In this document: positions 1-10,808 of the stretch, one piece after another
How positions within the stretch are numbered: the stretch's first letter is position 1
How the letters are laid out: the number at the start of each line of letters is the position of its first letter
Assembly: GCA_015501595.1 (NCBI GenBank)
Contig: JADNRX010000043.1
Location: 1 to 64,000, forward strand
Direction: 5' to 3'
Source: Hymenopellis radicata
Taxonomy: Eukaryota > Basidiomycota > Agaricomycetes > Agaricales > Physalacriaceae
Length of the DNA stretch: 64,000 nt
Program-made: the position numbers and the translations under genes
The notes under the pieces: generated by a model
The model's input: the letters and a program-made list of their open reading frames with translations, nothing else
Database searches by the model: none
Told to the model about the DNA's origin: nothing

Positions 1-99
1 GGTACCCACAATAATCCTTATGGTCCAGGAAACCAACATAGATTCTTGCCTGGTTGTTACGGTCCATGGAGATCCTCCCTTGTTGCCCTCTAGGCTCTA

Positions 100-1389
100 T
101 CATTTCCTCTTTCGCGCGCAGCAATCACAGAAATGTAACTCTACGTAACTACCATCGACCAAACCCGCGAGCCTGGCGTACCACTCTGCAGGCAGCGCGG
201 TATCGCTGTACGTATCCCAGAGGTCGACTCTACGCATGGGCTCCCACCATATCGGCAATGTGTGGTAGAACCACGTCGCGACCCACAAATAGCCCAGGAT
301 GTGGATAGCACGTCCTTGGCGAACACCGAGTTTTTTCCCAATAGCGATGATACCGTCCTCCAGGGTGATGGCCACTGCCTGCAGGAGGAAAAAATGAAAG
401 TCGCGTCCTTCGACCACTTCATGTAACTCATCGGTTCGCAGACCGAGTGTATAACGCCGGAAAGGAAGAAGGCGACATACAGCTGGACGTAGGATGAGGC
501 ATTCGTTCCGGGTTGAAGATGAAGAACGCGTCGTGACACGAATTTTCCATGCGCGGATAAAAACTTGAAGGATCGGTTAGCCCAGTCTTCCAAGCGAACT
601 CTGCCTTACCCTCCGCAGTAGCTGGTGCCATGTTCGGCTGCAGATGCAATGAGGGAATGTGACATTGTCCTTCCGAGATGAAAACGTACCCCCAAAGTCG
701 ACGAATCGTGTACGCGTCGCCCCAATATCCAAACGAATGTGTCCAGTCCTCCGGGCGCGATAGATGCAAGGTCACCGACACCAGACAGACAAGGCTATGA
801 ACCAGCCCTACCCCGCACTCGATCGCCATCACGTTGAAGAACGTGTCGGGGAGCTCCAATACCACGGACGGCCCGTAAGCGGTATGCCCTCCTTTGTGAA
901 CGCCGGCGACTGCCCCACGTACAGTGTCGCGATGTCCCTCGCTATAAGCCATAGAAAGAACGCGCCGACATGCTTCATGAGGAAGGAGATCCGGGACGTG
1001 CCCCGGGCCGCTCTTGGACGAAAGATCTTGGGCTCGAAATTCCACCCAACTCCGCGCATACTCGAGAATAGACGCAGGCCCCACTGCAGGCGCGCACCGA
1101 AGGGCGCGTTCTCGATTTCCGTCTGCTTTTGACGCACCCATCGAAACTCGCGCTGAGGCTCCGAGAGGAGTATCATGTCTGAAGCCGTGAGGAGGAACCA
1201 GATGCCGCACGGCGCGATGGCTACGTCGAAGCCCATGCTTCCTGATGTCGTCGTGTAAAGATAGGTCATGGAAAGGGAGCCGATGAAGAAGATCCAACGT
1301 GGGAAGGATGGCTTCACGACCAGTGAACCGACGAGGCAGGCCACTGCAAAAATGAACACTTCTCGTGCATAGGTGTTGTGCTCCTCCAT
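100..1389 (-). CDS. wax-synthase-domain membrane acyltransferase (two probable frame breaks)
   Basis: Hydrophobic multi-span protein. Family motifs appear in order: a start at 1389 followed by membrane segments, a GVGWNFEPK motif, RPEDWTHSFGYW followed by YTIRRLWG, and after an intron the WGRTWHQ acyltransferase signature (seen when GTACGT near 685 is spliced to CAG near 632). An AHGKFVSRRVL...PGTNASSYVQL segment and FHFFLLQAVAITLEDG follow. Such proteins transfer acyl or acetyl groups to alcohols or terpenoids at the ER membrane. Two places need one extra base to keep frame: near 868, in a G run before the 'VVLELPD' segment, and near 433, before 'GRDFHFFLLQ'. The C-terminus is taken as the stop at 100-102; a further intron is possible. 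The family call is firm; substrate and exon edges are not. No partner biosynthetic genes sit beside it. Confidence 0.72.
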
Positions 1390-1922
1390 GATGGGAAATT
1401 CAGGGTATGTAAGATGGGACGCTGTATTATCCTTGACTGATGAGGGTTGCAGATCACATTCTGATGTTCATGATGGTACTCGAACATGTGCGAACCGATT
1501 TTGTACACCGAATTTACTTCCACTTGGGCCTCGAGAAGTCAGCTTTACTCATAAATGGGAACGGGTGCAAACATTGTCCACTCTGTGTCTGATGGCCTCC
1601 CGTGGTTCGCTCTCGTGAGCCGAAACGCAGTGAGGGAAAAATCCCTTTTGTTATGACCACCATGTGCCCCCGCGCCGAGACTATCATTGGCTAGTTGTTG
1701 GCCATCGAGTCTCCGAGTCTCCATCATGTTCCATGATGCGTGATGGTCGCTTCCCGTCCTCTCCAGATCAGGAAGATAGTGTACTTGCCTATTTCCCGGG
1801 GTACTCGCCTGTTTCCCGTGGGAGTTGGCTAATCCCGGCTGCTATATGCAGGTACTTATAAGCAATGGAGATGACTTACTCTTCTCTTGATATCTTCTTT
1901 CCTCCATCCCCTCTTCCCTACC

Positions 1923-3374
1923 ATGGCAGAGCCGTCCGATCTTAAGGTGGCCGTTCGAGAGATCATAGGACCTATCGTCTTTGCCGTCGTCGGCAGCTCT
2001 TTCCTTCTGGCGGTGTGCGGGGTGATGCAGATCACCTACTTCACGTCCAAATTCAACGACAGTAAGATCATCGTGTGCGTTCCCTATCGTTCCCAGTACC
2101 TTGTATGTTCTGACACCGCCGCGCGCCCTTAGCTGCACTGTCATTTGGTTGGGCATCCTGGATGTTTTCGCCACTATCAATAATGTTACTGCGCTTTGGG
2201 AGTATGTCATCGTACACTTTTCGGATTTCGGTGTACTGGCGACTAGTCCATGGAACATCAATCTATCGCCGCTCTTTTCCACACTGTATGTATCCCGCAT
2301 ATCTCCTTGGCGCAGCGTACTCATTAGAGCACATGGTACGCAGGTCCGCGCTCCCCGTTCAGCTCTTTCTTGCCAATCGGATCCGTAAATTCTCCACGAG
2401 CTGGGTTTTGTATGGCGCACTTGTGATTCTTATTTTGGGCCCTGCAGTACTTGGCTGCATGACGTCCGTGCAGCTACAAATCAAGGCGGCGGTGGTTGCT
2501 CGTGCTACCGTTGTGAGTGTGGGATATGCATGGCTTGCACTGAACGTGGCCTGTGATACTATCCTGAGGTACGTGAACTTTGTTGCCCCGTTTAGCGCCG
2601 ATGGCCTGATGGCGACAAAAATTGCAGTGCATTGATGGTTTTCTACCTCTGGCGGCGGAAAACTGGGTTCGAGCGTGAGTCGTTGCCGTAGTACCGAAGG
2701 CGGCGTTCTCATATTCTTCGAGGCACCAACAAGATCCTGTCAAGGTACATCCAGGTTTCGCTTCAGTCCGCAATACCGGTGACCCTTTGCACGGTAAGCC
2801 TACACTGCGTACTTGTTACTAGAACGCCGATCCCCGACTCCTTAGATCCTGATCCTGGTCATTGGGAAAACGAAGGAAGGCACCAACATCCACACTGCGT
2901 TCACTTTGAACCTTGGACGTTTCTACACGTGAGTTGTTCTCTACACTCGTCCTCGTTCTCTACTGACTTCGCAAAAGGATCACATTCATGACAGTACGGA
3001 TTCTCCTTCCGCAAACACTTTTAGATGCTAACCTGGGAACGCCAGTCTCTTAATGCTCGTATTAGAGTGAGGGAGATTGACAATTCGTACAGCACCAATT
3101 CTGTGGATCTTCAGGTGCGCGTTCCTAGTCTAATTCGGCGCTGGATAATGTGCTAATCATTAGTAGGCCATGAACCGGAGGGCGCAACAGTTAACTGCCC
3201 AGAGCCTTAACATCGCTGTATCGAAAACACGCGAGACACATGTGGATGACGACTCGGACTGGGCCAACGGCCGAATGCCGTCGACGGATTCCAAAATGAA
3301 CGCCCACTTGACAGGTAAGCTGTGTTTTAACAGGAGTACATGTCATGGCGTTTGCTCACGCGCTTACAGTGTAG
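1923..3374 (+). CDS. DUF6534-type seven-span membrane protein
   Basis: Ten exons join in frame: 1923-2074, 2133-2285, 2344-2568, 2628-2674, 2723-2793, 2846-2928, 2978-2993, 3025-3114, 3167-3314, 3370-3374, giving about 329 residues. The start MAEPSD is followed by a hydrophobic segment (GPIVFAVVGSSFLLAVCGV), then successive membrane helices, QLFLANRIRKFS after the third helix, VFYLWRRKTGFER, and a late helix ending in LNARIRV. This order matches the Agaricomycete DUF6534 family of predicted plasma-membrane proteins, many copies of which occur per genome; their function is unknown. The C-tail is short, polar and S/D-rich. All ten exons use GT...AG sites and leave no frame break, so the model is strong even though the 16-nt exon 7 and 5-nt last exon are unusual. 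Confidence 0.82.
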
Positions 3375-3706
3375 CTCCGTTGTATTAGCGGCTCTGATTT
3401 TTGTTCTGCCGTCAGGCTTTTGTATACAATCAGTTTATACGTAGACGGCGACACTTGTCTTCCTGTTAGCGTTGTTGTAGTAACTCGGTGTACGATACCC
3501 ATTATCATGTCATTATTATGTTTAGCTGAAGACTGCCTGCGGATTGGTAGCGATGTCACGATTGACCTCAGGCTCCGAGGAACCTTCTCGTATTTTCTTC
3601 ATGACTCTACGCGACGTCTGGCCTGGGCGAGTTCGATCGAGTCGAGTCAAGATCATGAGTCATTGATCAGATTCTGCCTCTTACGTTCATCATCTAGTGT
3701 GGCGAA

Positions 3707-3716
3707 TATATAAAAA
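3707..3716 (+). promoter_or_regulatory. TATA box upstream of the AlkB-like gene
   Basis: TATATAAAAA lies 32 bases before the ATG at 3748. Spacing and sequence fit a core promoter element with a very short 5' leader. This is inferred from sequence only. Confidence 0.45.
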
Positions 3717-3747
3717 CACCTCACCCACCGTCTGTCTAGCAAGCAAA

Positions 3748-4668
3748 ATGTCTCAGCCGCCAGTAAAGACCCAACGAGGACAATCTAATAGTCCAATCCT
3801 TGGCATTGGGGACATTATAGGGGAGGGTGATACACACCTAGTCGAGCATCTTCTCGACGATGAGCTCGCTGGCGTCGCATTTGAGCGACTGAAGAACGAG
3901 GTGGAATGGGCAACTATGTATCATCGGGGTAGGCTTCTCCTCACACAGTTGTTACATGCCTAATACAACCTCCCACGAAGGTGGCGAAGTTCCGCGACGC
4001 GTAGCTGTGCAAGGAGTTGTCGAGCCAGACGGCAGTATACCCCTTTACCGCCATCCAGCAGACGAATCTCCTCCACTGCGTCCCTTCACTCCTACCGTCG
4101 CGGCCATTGCCGCACGCGCCTCCGCCACACTAAACCACCCTGTCAACCACGTCTTGATACAGCACTACCGTTCTGGTGCTGACTACATCTCTGAGCACTC
4201 TGACAAGACCATCGATGTCGTGCGCGACTCGTCTATTGTCAACGTCTCGCTCGGCGCGCAGCGTACCATGTTCTTACGCACAAAACGCGACGCAGGACCG
4301 AAGAAGGTTCAGCGTGTGCCGCTGCCGCACAATAGCATGTTCGTGCTGGGACTGAACAGCAACCGTGTATGGGTGCATGGGATACACACGGATAACAGAC
4401 CTGAGAATCTCAAGAACGCGGAAGAGAGGGGGACCGAATCAGTTTGACGTTCCGTTGGATTGGGACGTACCTCACACCGGATTTGCAGCGCATCTGGGGA
4501 CAGGGTGCCACGGGAAAGACTCCCGAGGATGCGAAGCTAGTCCTTAACGGCGAAGAGCAGGCTGCGCACTTGATTGAAGCTTTTGGCAGGGAAAATCGAG
4601 ATAGCAGTTTTAATTGGGATGAAGCTTACGGAGAGGGATTCGATGTCTTACACTTCAATGTACACTAA
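3748..4668 (+). CDS. AlkB-like 2OG-Fe(II) dioxygenase (ALKBH2/3 type), frame broken near 4431
   Basis: Exon 1 is 3748-3928; the intron uses GTAGGC and ends at GAAG; exon 2 runs 3981-4668. The protein has the nucleic-acid demethylase signature: NHVLIQHYRSGADYISEHSDKT supplies the iron-binding H-x-D (HSD), WVHGIH the second iron His, and RISLTFRWIGTY the 2-oxoglutarate-binding Arg and the conserved last strand. Family members oxidatively remove alkyl groups from DNA or RNA bases. The reading frame changes at a run of five G at about 4427-4431: upstream codons read GAG AGG GGG ACC, but the conserved GDRISLTFR block is in the +1 frame, so one G appears to be missing. That is most simply a homopolymer deletion error; a real pseudogene is the alternative. 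The C-tail of about 60 residues is lineage-specific. Confidence 0.82.
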
Positions 4669-4771
4669 CTTCCTTACAATCACTTATAAGTAATTAAATC
4701 ACTACATTGTCATACTACACGACACGAACTTGAAACACCTTATTACTCCGAATTTCGCGTGAACTCTGAGT

Positions 4772-5155
4772 TTACAAAATGTTTCGGGTACCCTCGCCCT
4801 CCTTTCGTTCTTCTCGGCCTCGAAGCACGAAATCACCTTCAGCGGGGAGGATGCCAAAGGTCAATCCGGCCAATTCAATGCCCTCGATCTCTTCAGCATT
4901 GAAATTCATCTTCACTGTTTACTTCCTGTCGACAGAGTTGCAAAACCACCTCATTTCCGACAGAGGAAACATCGGCCCTCGGCCATCAATCTTCTCCTCG
5001 TCGTTGAAGACAATGATGTAAAACGGTAGGTGTTCATCGTTGCTCACTGACTCGTTCTCAAGTGAAGAGTCACCATCATTATCATCCTGCCGAAGTTCGA
5101 GCGATATGACCGTGCTTTCGACATATGAAGCAGCGTGTCTTTCTTGAGTGGTCAA
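4772..5155 (-). pseudogene. short open frame with one internal stop, unrecognised
   Basis: One minus-strand frame runs from an ATG at 5155 (MTTQERHAASYV) through an acidic segment and 'LPFYIIVFNDEEKIDGRGPMF', meets TAA at 4919-4921, and then continues with protein-like sequence (NAEEIEGIELAGLTFG) to a stop at 4772. The continuous codon character on both sides suggests one coding unit with a mutated or misread base, or an undetected intron. No family was recognised. It lies just downstream of, and on the same strand as, the gene at 5291-6831 and could be that gene's distal part. Confidence 0.3.
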
Positions 5156-5290
5156 GTTTAGTACGGATTCGTAGTCAGAGTCACTGAGCTAGCAATTCCA
5201 CAACACAAGTCATTACATTGGAGATGAGAATATGAGTACAGATACGGTGGTGGTGGTGGAGGTGGTGGAAGGATAGCCCTCGTCTTGTGG

Positions 5291-6831
5291 TTAAGATGAC
5301 AGTGGTGGAGAGATGGGAATAGCGGCGCAGAAAGGCGGAACCTTCTCCGGCGACATCTCAAATGTAGCTTCGTCGTCCTCGAGAGCAGGGACTGATACCT
5401 CACCATCCATGCAGGGATCTTCTTCATCCAAATCCGCCATCATGCATGAGGGCTCTCCAGTCATTGCAAGCTCGAATTCAACACGTGCAACCCAATGCTC
5501 AATAGGACCTCCTCCGGTGCCTTCACATTGATTGAACCCAGAAAGATTTTGGGCGGTGAGAGTATTCGTGTCTGCAACATCGGTAGTGTTTCCGGTGTCT
5601 GTGAGTCTTCGTCGTTTTGGAGATGGGCCGTTTGATCCTGATGAACGTGAACGGAGGGTCCTGGTGGTCCGGGGGAGGTTCGCCAAATACTTGTACCCTT
5701 CACAAGCTCCAAAGCGATATCCTTTGCATTCGAAATGACTGTCTGTTTATCCTCCTTCAAATCGGGTGCTATCTTCTTGGCGAGTCGCCGTAAAAACAGA
5801 AAGAGTCTCAATACCTGAAGTGGGATATTGTTGGAGAAGGAGAAGACATGGACTGGGCACTGCGATACACAAATGGTCCCGTCCAACCAGAAGGATGCAT
5901 AAACAGATACCCCATCGTCACCCAAGGCGAATCCGAACAGAATCCTTCTCTTCAAGCACAGAGCACGGCGTTGTAGTTGCGCTGTTGTGAAATCCATATA
6001 CAATTGTTCGAATCCATGCTTCGAGGTTTTGTATTCAAAAAGTACTGCGATGAGGTAGAGGAGCCCAATAGCAGGGGTGGGGCAGTATTGGAAGTGGACA
6101 TTGGAATACAGGTTGAATATCTGCTCCGACAGTGGATGAGGAATGCGGGTGCCGGTGGTTGATGCGGGGTTGGCGTCCGTGGCTGTAGGCATCTGCATGT
6201 CGCGAAGCTGCCGATGAATGATGTCTGCATCGATGGGACCATAAGCGACGAGGGCATCAGGATGGGCCTCGCTGGTGGATACATAATTTTCTTGCAGCCA
6301 AATGGGTTCCTCATGTCTGCCAAGAAAGAAATTAGTGGCCGTATATACACTAGAAAACAACGTACACCACGCAAAAATTTCCGTCTCCGAACTCGGGCTC
6401 GCCATCTATCAAAAACTGAACGTCGAAGACATCCGCGACTAATGCGTCCATGTGGCGCCGAAACGTGGCCTCGTTCTTGCCAATCCAGCCATCCCTTGAC
6501 CCCCTTGACTCAGCAGCCCGGCTCAGAGCGACCAAGAGGGACATAGACCACAGGATTGCGCGCGAGTCTCTGTCGTCTGACCCTTTGAATGGGGATGTGC
6601 CGTCTGACCTTTTGAAGGGGGTTGTGGTGGCTGCGCTGACAACAGCCTCGCGAAAATCCGCCGCTCCTTGCTTGTCAGACTCTGGACGATGAGTCGGGTC
6701 CTGAAAATCGTTGAGAATGATAGAAAAAAGAAGGCGAGAAGGCGACGTACCTTCCATTCCTCCGGAACTACGAGATCGAGTAGGACTTTGATGTCCTGCT
6801 GGATCTCTTGGATAGTCGTATCAGATCGCAT
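5291..6831 (-). CDS. hypothetical Agaricomycete protein with NLS-like acidic C-terminus
   Basis: Exon 1 (6751-6831) starts MRSDTTIQEIQQ. The GTACGT...TTTCAG intron leads to exon 2 (6366-6700), and a second intron leads to exon 3, which begins at 6316. The joined product reads ...GDGNFCVVHEEPIW..., then a mixed alpha/beta segment (FGFALGDDGVSVYASFWLDG, then NNIPLQVLRLFLFLRRLAKKI). This resembles the N-terminal part seen in FunK1-like fungal proteins, but no kinase motifs are visible, so I do not name it. Around 5690-5705 the frame moves to a basic PKRRR and acidic tail ending at 5291; either an intron or one lost base explains this. Length is about 470 residues. Confidence 0.55.
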
Positions 6832-7727
6832 AGCCAGGTTAACACCTGAGCCTGAAAACCAAAGGCTATAGGCATCCTGGGAGGCAGCTACTACTCTGCT
6901 AAGATGTCAAGAGATAGCTCGATGAGAAATAAAAAGTATACGAGGCAGGTGCTTTCTTTGTCGGTGCGGCTTTGGGCCTAGGTAGACATGAGCAAGACCC
7001 TAGATGGTTTCAACAGCATTCTTACGGGTCGAGTTCCTCCGAATACAGCGAGCGCTCTGTGCTGGGCATGGATTAGTTGGTGGTGCGGTGTAACACTGTA
7101 AGGAGGGTTCGATCACGTGGCCTTGGTTTCGCCCGTCATTACCACCTAGTGCGTTGGTGCTTAGACGCAAAAACGTGGGAGCACCGTCCCCAATTCAAAT
7201 CGACGCCACAATACAAGGCTTTACTTGTCGCCAGAACTGCGGACTCGGATTACATCTGAGTGTCATCATTTTCAATGACCACCTCTAGTACTCCACGCGT
7301 CTTGAAGATCAGACATGTAATTAAGTGACTCAAAGAGTTCGGAGTCGGTAGGTTAGAAGGACCAGAGAACCGAAGTCCACGCGTCAAAAACAGACTCGCC
7401 GCTCAGCACCGCCGCCCAACTCGGGTATATACTTCGTGTCGCTCGGTGGCCACTCCCTCGTCTCCGAAGAACTTTAAACTTTAATCCAGCCTTTCTGAGA
7501 GACGAAATTCAAATTTACGAAGTGGGATGCGCGTAGGTGCATAAGCGGACGAGCTCAGCACTCAAGCGTTAAGGTGCCACATGTAAAATAAAAAGTGACT
7601 GTCGCTGGCGGGATGTTGGGATAAATACATTAAATTACCGGCTCTGTCACGGACAGTCCGAGCCTTTGTTTCTCTCTGCGTGCCATTTCTAGTGCAGCCT
7701 TCCCCGACTAGATTCCTGGTCAGAGTT
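6832..7727. other. intergenic, no supported gene
   Basis: About 900 bases between two divergently placed units. Only short, non-protein-like frames occur (for example 7077-7259). No repeat structure was seen. Confidence 0.5.
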
Positions 7728-8355
7728 CTAATTCTAACAACAAATTAGTATCACAATGGTGGATAGAACATCCAACATACCAAAGCATAGATGCCAATGA
7801 CATTCGGCATTGTTGTCACGTTGATATCCATGAACAAGAACTGCGTCTCGAGGCCAGAGTACGTCGACGAGTTGGTCTCGACGTGGCTACACAACGTCAG
7901 TATGCAGTCGACGCTGGGACATGAGGCACGCACAGGTAGGTGTTGGCGACAGTACCAGTGAACGCCCCGCTGCCCACTGCCTCCAAGTACGCGTAAGTCC
8001 CGTCCGTCCATTGTACGATCCCGCGGATGTTCGCATAGAACATCCCATTGTTCATAGACGCGATTCCGAGGTCGCCTCCTCCCGCGGTCAAGAACGTGCC
8101 AGCTAATGCGCCGGTGTTTGAGTCCGTAAGGTTGCCACTAAGAACGCGTTCAAATAAGTCGAGGTATGTCGGACGAGACACGCAAGCCTACCCGGTGAAC
8201 GTGTACAGCGCCCTTGCACCGAACGGACCATCTATCGTCGCCATATCATCGAAACCCAGGAGCCCGCTGAAGACCTTGGTGAAGGTCGGCTGAGCCTGAA
8301 CGGCGACAGTGCACAGGGCTAGAGCTGCGGTGAAGACCTTGACCGGGGAGAACAT
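7728..8355 (-). CDS. secreted DUF3237-like small protein
   Basis: Four exons join without a break: 8192-8355, 7934-8137, 7781-7886 and 7728-7733, giving 159 residues. The start MFSPVKVFTAALALCTVAVQA is a clear signal peptide with likely cleavage after VQA. The mature part has the beta-rich pattern of the DUF3237 family: GARALYTFTGG, GALAGTFLTAGGGDLG and WTDGTYAYLEAVGSG. The last intron contains a near-perfect branch site (TACTAAT) and leaves only Asn plus stop in the final exon. DUF3237 proteins are small beta barrels of unknown role; the signal peptide points to an extracellular product. The domain call is from pattern only. Confidence 0.65.
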
Positions 8356-10060
8356 CCTTGACACTGCGGCTCCGTATAGGGTAACGATGAGCGTTAGCTT
8401 TTCATCCCAACATACGAGCCTTTAAGTAGTAGCATCTCTCCATACTCCCTGCGAAACGTCTCCTGAAAAACACATCACGCCAATACCCGATTCCATCATT
8501 CATCAATATCAAGTCTAAAACGCGCGTTCCCGGTCCGCGAGTGCGAGCCCAACCGCTTTCCAAGAAACACGATCGGGGCCAAAGGCTAATTTTACCAGAC
8601 CGAGCTACGTTGCGGTATTCGGTAGGCAATAGCTTGGTGGAGAAGAGTGAGGGAGCGAGGCGGCTAACCATACGAGACATGACGGGCACCGCTGCGAGCG
8701 ATCCGACAATGGCACGATTCTCTTCGACACAATGACGATGTAAGCTTTGACTGGCAGGGTCGCTGGAGGGCGTAGCAGGTCAGGCAGCGGCGCGATGAAA
8801 TTCGCGGAAACCGGATTGGACGAGCCTCCACGCCTGTTAAAGGGAACGACAACGACTGGTGGCAAAGACATTCATGGACGATTTACAGTCCTAGAACAAT
8901 TCGGAGGGGGCGAATACAAGGACGTGGGCGTCGCATTCTGTGGATGCTGTGCTCGGCGTACGGTACTCCAGCTCCAGACGAGAATGTGGCGTTTTCTTAG
9001 CCCAGCGGTCGGCAGCGCGCAGTACCTGATGCACCAACATTCGACAACGAGGTACGCGATGAGGTACAGGGACCAAGACGGAGATTGACTGCTACTATCT
9101 AGAAAAACTGTGAATGAGTGCAACATTCCATCGCGGATCCTCTTACTTTCGATTGTACGCTGTTGGTTTGTCTTCCTAGGTCATTCTACACACGACGCAA
9201 TACCAATGACTGTCCTTATATTGCGCCTATTGACTTGTAACTTGTGTTCGGCATCTGAGCACACCGGATCAGATATAGCAACGAGATCAATCCGCGACTT
9301 GCTCACCTCGTGCCTTTCAATTTGCATAATCCGCTGCCTAACAGATGTTGAAACAGGTCGAAACTCGGCGGCCTCGATCCATGTCCTTGGACTGACAATA
9401 TGCGCAATCTGTCCACGAAAGTAATTCCTCCATACAGGCCAATCATTCAGTATTGTTCAAGTAACGTCAGCTTGAGCCCAACTTGAGCCGAACATGAGGC
9501 TCACAAGGTAGAGCGACATAGGAACGCCTCGCCAGCAGGGAGCGTGCCCGGTTTGATGCGAGAAAAGCGGGACTCGAGGTAGAGGTACATGCGAGTGAAA
9601 TGACAATCTTTGTACAAAGTCGAGTAATCTGTCTACTCCAAGCAAGCCGTCGTAAAATGCCAGGATTCATCTGCTTCACAAGCTGTCAGACATCCAGAGC
9701 GAAAGGATCGAACGAAATTTCTTTGTTCTTGAGCTCGGGCGCCAAAGGACGCTTCGATTATCGCCAAAGTTGTGGCCAGAAACAAGTCCGTCCGACTCGG
9801 CAGGAAATGAGACGGCGGTCTCAACATCAATCAAATCCACACCGGTTTCAGGGACCGTATTCGAGCGAGGTTTGTTCACCTCTTAACGTCAAGACCTGTG
9901 AAGCGTATTCCTCGTGCAACAGCCCGTGCTCTTGGGCTGTTCGTAGTCTGAGCCACAAAAGCAAACACTGCCCACTAGGATGCGTTGGTCGGAACACAAG
10001 GCTTGCGTTTTGAAGTAGTACAGAAACCATAATCTCGTAAGTAAGAAATAGACTTGGCGT
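8356..10060. other. gene-poor stretch
   Basis: Only short overlapping frames on both strands (for example 8747-9088 and 9600-10013 on plus, 8872-9126 on minus). Some minus-strand frames are hydrophobic (around 8900-9100 and 9470-9640), which could be remnants of a membrane-protein gene, but no motif or consistent splice chain could be found. Confidence 0.4.
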
Positions 10061-10498
10061 CTACACTTCGCATGTGTCCGGAAGAGCGTCGAGTTGCGAG
10101 GAGTACGAGTCTAGGGCATTGGAGATATCGATGGGCAATGATGGAAGGAATTTAACGCGTCTTAGGATAAGACTGTCCGGAATGTGACGATCTAGAAGCT
10201 GCAAAGGATCTGAAGGGACCGGCGGGGCGGTGTTTCCCTTCGTAGGTAGGGTGGGAGCGTGGAAATCGAGTAGTATCTCGCGATGAGTGCGAGAATCTGA
10301 TAGTTCAGCGGCATCTGGAGAGCCAACTAGATGATTCCAGCCCGGGGAGAGGGAATGCCATAGGAGCGTGGAGAATAGGTATAAGATGGAGGTGAGGGTG
10401 AAGGAGATGCCATAATCGGCCCTGACTCTGAGTTCTTTGTTCTCTTTTGTTCTCGCAAACAAGACGCGTCGATGCCAAAAGGCCATCCATCTACCCAC
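10061..10498 (-). CDS. hypothetical protein, 145 residues
   Basis: Single open frame from ATG at 10498. A basic N-terminus (MGRWMAFWHRRVLF) is followed by a hydrophobic patch, a Pro/Asp-rich middle and an amphipathic C-terminus ending in a stop at 10061. No family was recognised. Overlapping alternative frames exist in the first 60 codons, so the N-terminus is doubtful. It is on the same strand as the following repeat-containing gene. Confidence 0.3.
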   Translation of the reverse strand: MGRWMAFWHRRVLFARTKENKELRVRADYGISFTLTSILYLFSTLLWHSLSPGWNHLVGSPDAAELSDSRTHREILLDFHAPTLPTKGNTAPPVPSDPLQLLDRHIPDSLILRRVKFLPSLPIDISNALDSYSSQLDALPDTCEV

Positions 10499-10808
10499 AT
10501 CCGAAATCTACACAGAAGCATTTTCAGCCAATTTTTGTTGCTATCAAAGGTTCTGTAGACTACATTTCTTCTTGAACAATTATTGAACTGGAAAGCGGAC
10601 CGCAGTCGAATTCGCTGCCGCACGTTACCGCGCAGTTTCTCACGACGACTAATTTGACGATGGCTTCTACGTGTCGTCTTGGGCCATTACTTTATCGTTA
10701 AGGAAGCTTGTGTAGCTTCAGTCCCCGATTCTTCACTTTCTTGTAGTACGTGTAATAAGTGATATGCATATGCATTTAGCAGCGGCAAGATGTGTATACA
10801 TGTTTAAT

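Noticed and set aside
856..925. GTACGT...GGAG intron in the wax-synthase gene
   Set aside because: The splice phase does not fit the conserved downstream frame, and the skipped sequence is protein-like; one missing base in the GGG run fits better.
1..8355. Secondary-metabolite cluster around the acyltransferase and dioxygenase
   Set aside because: The dioxygenase is an AlkB-type nucleic-acid demethylase and no synthase, P450 or transporter is nearby.
8747..9126. Overlapping open frames on both strands of 85-113 codons
   Set aside because: None has a domain, consistent splice sites or a partner exon; treated as chance.
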